From: Acidobacteriota bacterium
GTDB taxonomy: Bacteria > Acidobacteriota > Aminicenantia > UBA2199
NCBI GenBank assembly: GCA_021817755.1
Contig: JAKAGC010000112.1
Location: 1 to 9,128, forward strand
Reading direction: 5' to 3'
DNA length: 9,128 bases
How positions within the stretch are numbered: the stretch's first letter is position 1; every line of letters starts with the position of its first letter. The translations under genes were made by a program, and so were the position numbers. This document shows, in pieces, positions 6,765-9,128 of the stretch. Under the pieces are notes generated by a model, which was not told where the DNA came from, ran no database searches, and was given only the letters and a program-made list of their open reading frames with translations.

Positions 6765-7844
6765 TTAAATAATTTTATCTTCTACAGCTTTGAATATCGC
6801 TTTAGGTCTTGTATCGACCCCAAGTTTATGGAATAGTCGGTTAATATGAGTTTTTACTGTTTTTTCGCTGATAAAAAGTTTCTGTGCGATTTCTTTGTTC
6901 TTCAACCCCAGGGCCATCGTTCGGAGAACTTCGACTTCTCTTTCGGTTAGGTCGAACGGTACACTATTCTCTTTCAGGATATGTGAAGAGTTAAATGTTG
7001 TCATTTCTTGAAGTGAGAGGTGAGTTACATTACGGCTCACAAAGATTTCCCCCCGTTTGACCTGAAAAAGAATTTCTTCCAGTTTATCCGAGCTGAGGTC
7101 CCTGGGAGCAAACCCTTTTACTCCCAACTTTAATAGGTCCACTTTTTCTTGGTCCGAGAAATTCTCATTAATAATAACCGGTTTAATTTCAGGGAATAAC
7201 CTGTAGAGTTCAGGGAGAACCAAAAAAGCTTCTTTAACCGTTTTCAGGTTACATCCGCCACAGATTAATGCAATATCAACTTGCTGAGAGACATTGGTTA
7301 TTCCACTTGCATCCATGGATGGAAACGATCGAATTAATTTAAAACCGGGTCGGGTCTGGGAATAACTTTCCAATCGTTCTTTCAATAGAGAATGTCTACA
7401 AAACAGGATAATCTTAAGACCCATTTCAGGTGAGTTAAAATATTCGGCAGTTTCATGCGGCTCGCGTGATGCAAGCGCATCGAGAATAGCTTCAAGGATT
7501 TTTTCATTGGAAGAACCTTTTGAAATGTAATCAAATACTCCGACTTTCATAGCGCTTACGGCAGTTTCGTAGGAAGGAAATCCTGTAAGCATTATTATCT
7601 TAATGGTATCATCTGTTTCCCGTAATCGCTGGGCAACCTGGATACCATCTTCATTATTCATTCTATAATCGACTAATGCCACTTCCACAGGATTCTCCTC
7701 AACCTGTAAAAGAGCTTCATCTCCATCCGATGCAGTAACCGGACGGAAGCCTTCATTTTTCAACCAAATTTTCAGACTTTTTAGTACCTGTTTATCGTCA
7801 TCGACGATTAATATTACCGGTTTACGTTTTTTTTCTTTAGTCAC
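6765..7844 (-). CDS. Response regulator: NtrC-type receiver, degenerate NarL-type receiver, LuxR HTH
   Basis: DNA-binding partner of the upstream histidine kinase. Residues 8-125 are a complete receiver with acidic pocket D15/D16, phosphoacceptor D59 (LVDYRM), T87 and K109; the stretch LTGFPSYETAVSAMKVGVFDY is NtrC-like. Residues 143-272 look like a second receiver of NarL type, including GVKGFAPRDLSSDKLEEIL and RGEIFVSRNV. It has lost every catalytic residue: the acidic pair is C149-R150, the phosphoacceptor is C195 in ICGGC, Thr/Ser is N226 and Lys is R248. Residues 298-359 are a LuxR/NarL HTH (LTEREVEVL, NKEIAQKLFISEKTVKTHINRLFHKLGV). The usual length is about 215 aa; this one is 359 aa because of the extra module. 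The start is GTG 7844, supported by GAGG (plus-strand CCTC, 7852-7855) seven bases upstream. It begins two bases after the kinase stop. Target genes are unknown. Confidence 0.92.
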   Translation of the reverse strand: MTKEKKRKPVILIVDDDKQVLKSLKIWLKNEGFRPVTASDGDEALLQVEENPVEVALVDYRMNNEDGIQVAQRLRETDDTIKIIMLTGFPSYETAVSAMKVGVFDYISKGSSNEKILEAILDALASREPHETAEYFNSPEMGLKIILFCRHSLLKERLESYSQTRPGFKLIRSFPSMDASGITNVSQQVDIALICGGCNLKTVKEAFLVLPELYRLFPEIKPVIINENFSDQEKVDLLKLGVKGFAPRDLSSDKLEEILFQVKRGEIFVSRNVTHLSLQEMTTFNSSHILKENSVPFDLTEREVEVLRTMALGLKNKEIAQKLFISEKTVKTHINRLFHKLGVDTRPKAIFKAVEDKII

Positions 7845-7846
7845 AA

Positions 7847-9128
7847 TTAAGCCTCACTGAATTCGGGGATACGAATAATAAAATGAGTCCCCGATTTGTA
7901 ATTTTCATCATAAATAATCTCCCCACGCAGGTTATTGATTATTTTGTATGAAATGTATAATCCAAGCCCCACACCTTTAACCGCTTTTGTAGAAACAAAC
8001 GGTTCAAATAAATTTTTTCGTATTTCTTCAGGGATACCCGGGCCATTGTCAGTGAAATGTATTTCTACGACACTTTTATCCTGGTTCTCCCGGTTTTTCT
8101 TCACTTCCACAATTAAAATACTTTGATCCTCCGATTGGCGGTCGTTTTCCATGGCTTCGACCGCATTAAGAATGAAATTGATAAACACCTGTTTCAATCT
8201 CATTAAAGAGCCGTACACCAGGCAATTTTCCTCGAATTTTTCATCGATCACCACATTCCCCAGTTTTTTACTCCATTTCAAAACATCCAGGGATTTATGC
8301 ACAACTTCAGCAACATCCACATAAGAAAAATCATCTCTCTCCACACGATGGAAATCTAACAGGCTTCCTATAATATAGCGGATACGCGAAATCTCCGACT
8401 CAGAGATTTCCAATGCTTCCTGGAAAAGAGAAGATTTACTACGGCTGATTTTCTTTATTACCTGTATACTATTACTCAAGGCCAGTAACGGGTTATTGAC
8501 TTCATGACCGATACAAGAGGCCAGGCGTCCGATAGATGCCAGTTTCCCATTTGTAATCATTGCTTTTTCCGCTTTTTCCCTGTCGATCTTCTCTTGTTCG
8601 AGTTTGTCCAGAACTGTATTGATTGTAGAAACCAGGTAAGCGATTTCATCTTTCTTTAAATCTTCCATGATCCGGTTTGAAAGATATTTTAGACCCTCGA
8701 TCTTTTTCATGGATCTGGAAATATTCAGAATACGTTTAATGATTTGAGTTTCTATAACTACATAAAGAAGCAAACTAAAAAGAATAACCGAAAAAAACGT
8801 AATGAGCAAAAAGAATACTGCGTTTTGTTGAACACCCCGGAAGAGCCGGTTATCGACATTTGAATAAAGTATAACAGTCGGTTTCCCGTAATTATCGCGG
8901 AGCAGGTAATAAATGGTTAAAATATTTTGATTTTCCATGTAATAAAGTTCTTTCCGCTTCATCCGTTTTTCATAAAACCGTTGAACTTCCTTTTGTTTCC
9001 ACGGCATAACGTGCATGGTTTCCATTACGTAATTGGAAAGCTTTTGCATCATCGGTTCATGAAGAAATCGTCCCATTAGAAGCATTCCCATTGTATTCTT
9101 CGGATTTTGCCCCCTAATAATGGGTTGA
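7847..9128 (-). CDS. Membrane sensor histidine kinase, CHASE4-like sensor, HAMP, HisKA, HATPase (5' end cut by right window edge)
   Basis: The frame stays open from the ATG at 9091 to the window end, adding QPIIRGQNPKNT, so 9091 is probably not the true start. The sequence GQNPKNTMGMLLMGRFLHE, followed later by YYLLRDNYGKPTVIL and a hydrophobic helix, resembles the C-terminal half of a CHASE4 extracellular sensor. Residue numbers from Met at 9091: membrane helix about 91-113, HAMP-like linker 114-166 (KDEIAYLVSTINTVLDKL), HisKA with H196 in GHEVNNPL, then an ATPase domain with N305/N309 (N box), DNGPGIP 348-354 (G1), FEPF 362-365 and GVGLGL 373-378 (G2). All catalytic boxes are intact. The N-terminal membrane helix and most of the sensor lie beyond the window. 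The H-box is NtrB-like. It is co-transcribed with the response regulator and phosphorylates it by inference. The signal is unknown. Confidence 0.9.
   Translation of the reverse strand, partial: QPIIRGQNPKNTMGMLLMGRFLHEPMMQKLSNYVMETMHVMPWKQKEVQRFYEKRMKRKELYYMENQNILTIYYLLRDNYGKPTVILYSNVDNRLFRGVQQNAVFFLLITFFSVILFSLLLYVVIETQIIKRILNISRSMKKIEGLKYLSNRIMEDLKKDEIAYLVSTINTVLDKLEQEKIDREKAEKAMITNGKLASIGRLASCIGHEVNNPLLALSNSIQVIKKISRSKSSLFQEALEISESEISRIRYIIGSLLDFHRVERDDFSYVDVAEVVHKSLDVLKWSKKLGNVVIDEKFEENCLVYGSLMRLKQVFINFILNAVEAMENDRQSEDQSILIVEVKKNRENQDKSVVEIHFTDNGPGIPEEIRKNLFEPFVSTKAVKGVGLGLYISYKIINNLRGEIIYDENYKSGTHFIIRIPEFSEA
7852..7855 (-). promoter_or_regulatory. Ribosome binding site GAGG for the response regulator GTG start
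   Basis: Minus-strand GAGG lies seven bases upstream of GTG 7844 and inside the last codons of the kinase gene (EFSEA). This supports the GTG start and translational coupling of kinase and regulator. Confidence 0.6.

Noticed and set aside
1..9128. Mobile element, CRISPR array or tRNA/rRNA gene
   Set aside because: No transposase or integrase frame, no regular repeat-spacer pattern and no cloverleaf-like segment was seen. Intergenic space outside 262-661 is under 100 bases everywhere.

Overview
The window reads as chromosomal DNA from a Gram-negative-type bacterium with AT-rich intergenic DNA. Shine-Dalgarno-like motifs (GAGG, AGGAGG, GAGAAG) precede several starts. The gene content (a two-domain NagZ-type GH3 enzyme, a split LanB dehydratase, a CHASE4-like sensor kinase and an NtrC-type receiver joined to a LuxR output) would fit a lineage around the Bacteroidota/FCB group. 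The visible Shine-Dalgarno use is stronger than is typical of Bacteroidota proper. No marker gene fixes the taxon, so this is inference.

Layout. Positions 1-261 (minus) hold the N-terminal part of a MerR-like regulator that runs off the left edge. Positions 262-661 are an AT-rich, divergent intergenic region with a good sigma-70-like promoter candidate, two perfect short palindromes and a weak hairpin plus T-run. Positions 662-6744 carry four genes on the plus strand: a YghO-like GNAT-family protein, a NagZ-like beta-N-acetylhexosaminidase, a lantibiotic dehydratase N-terminal (glutamylation) protein, and a stand-alone SpaB_C/Lant_dehydr_C (glutamate elimination) protein. The last three overlap or nearly touch and look like one transcription unit. 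Positions 6765-9128 carry a convergent histidine kinase/response regulator operon on the minus strand. The kinase is cut by the right edge.

How they may work together. The LanB pair has the residues needed for tRNA-Glu-dependent dehydration of Ser/Thr in a ribosomal peptide: glutamylation by the 768-aa protein, then elimination by the 318-aa protein. No precursor peptide, LanC cyclase, protease or transporter gene is visible here, so the substrate must be encoded elsewhere or the product may not be a classical lanthipeptide. The unusual points are the translational overlap of a peptidoglycan-recycling-type glycosidase with LanB, the opposite charges of the two dehydratase tails, and a response regulator with a second, degenerate receiver in which two pocket aspartates are replaced by cysteines.
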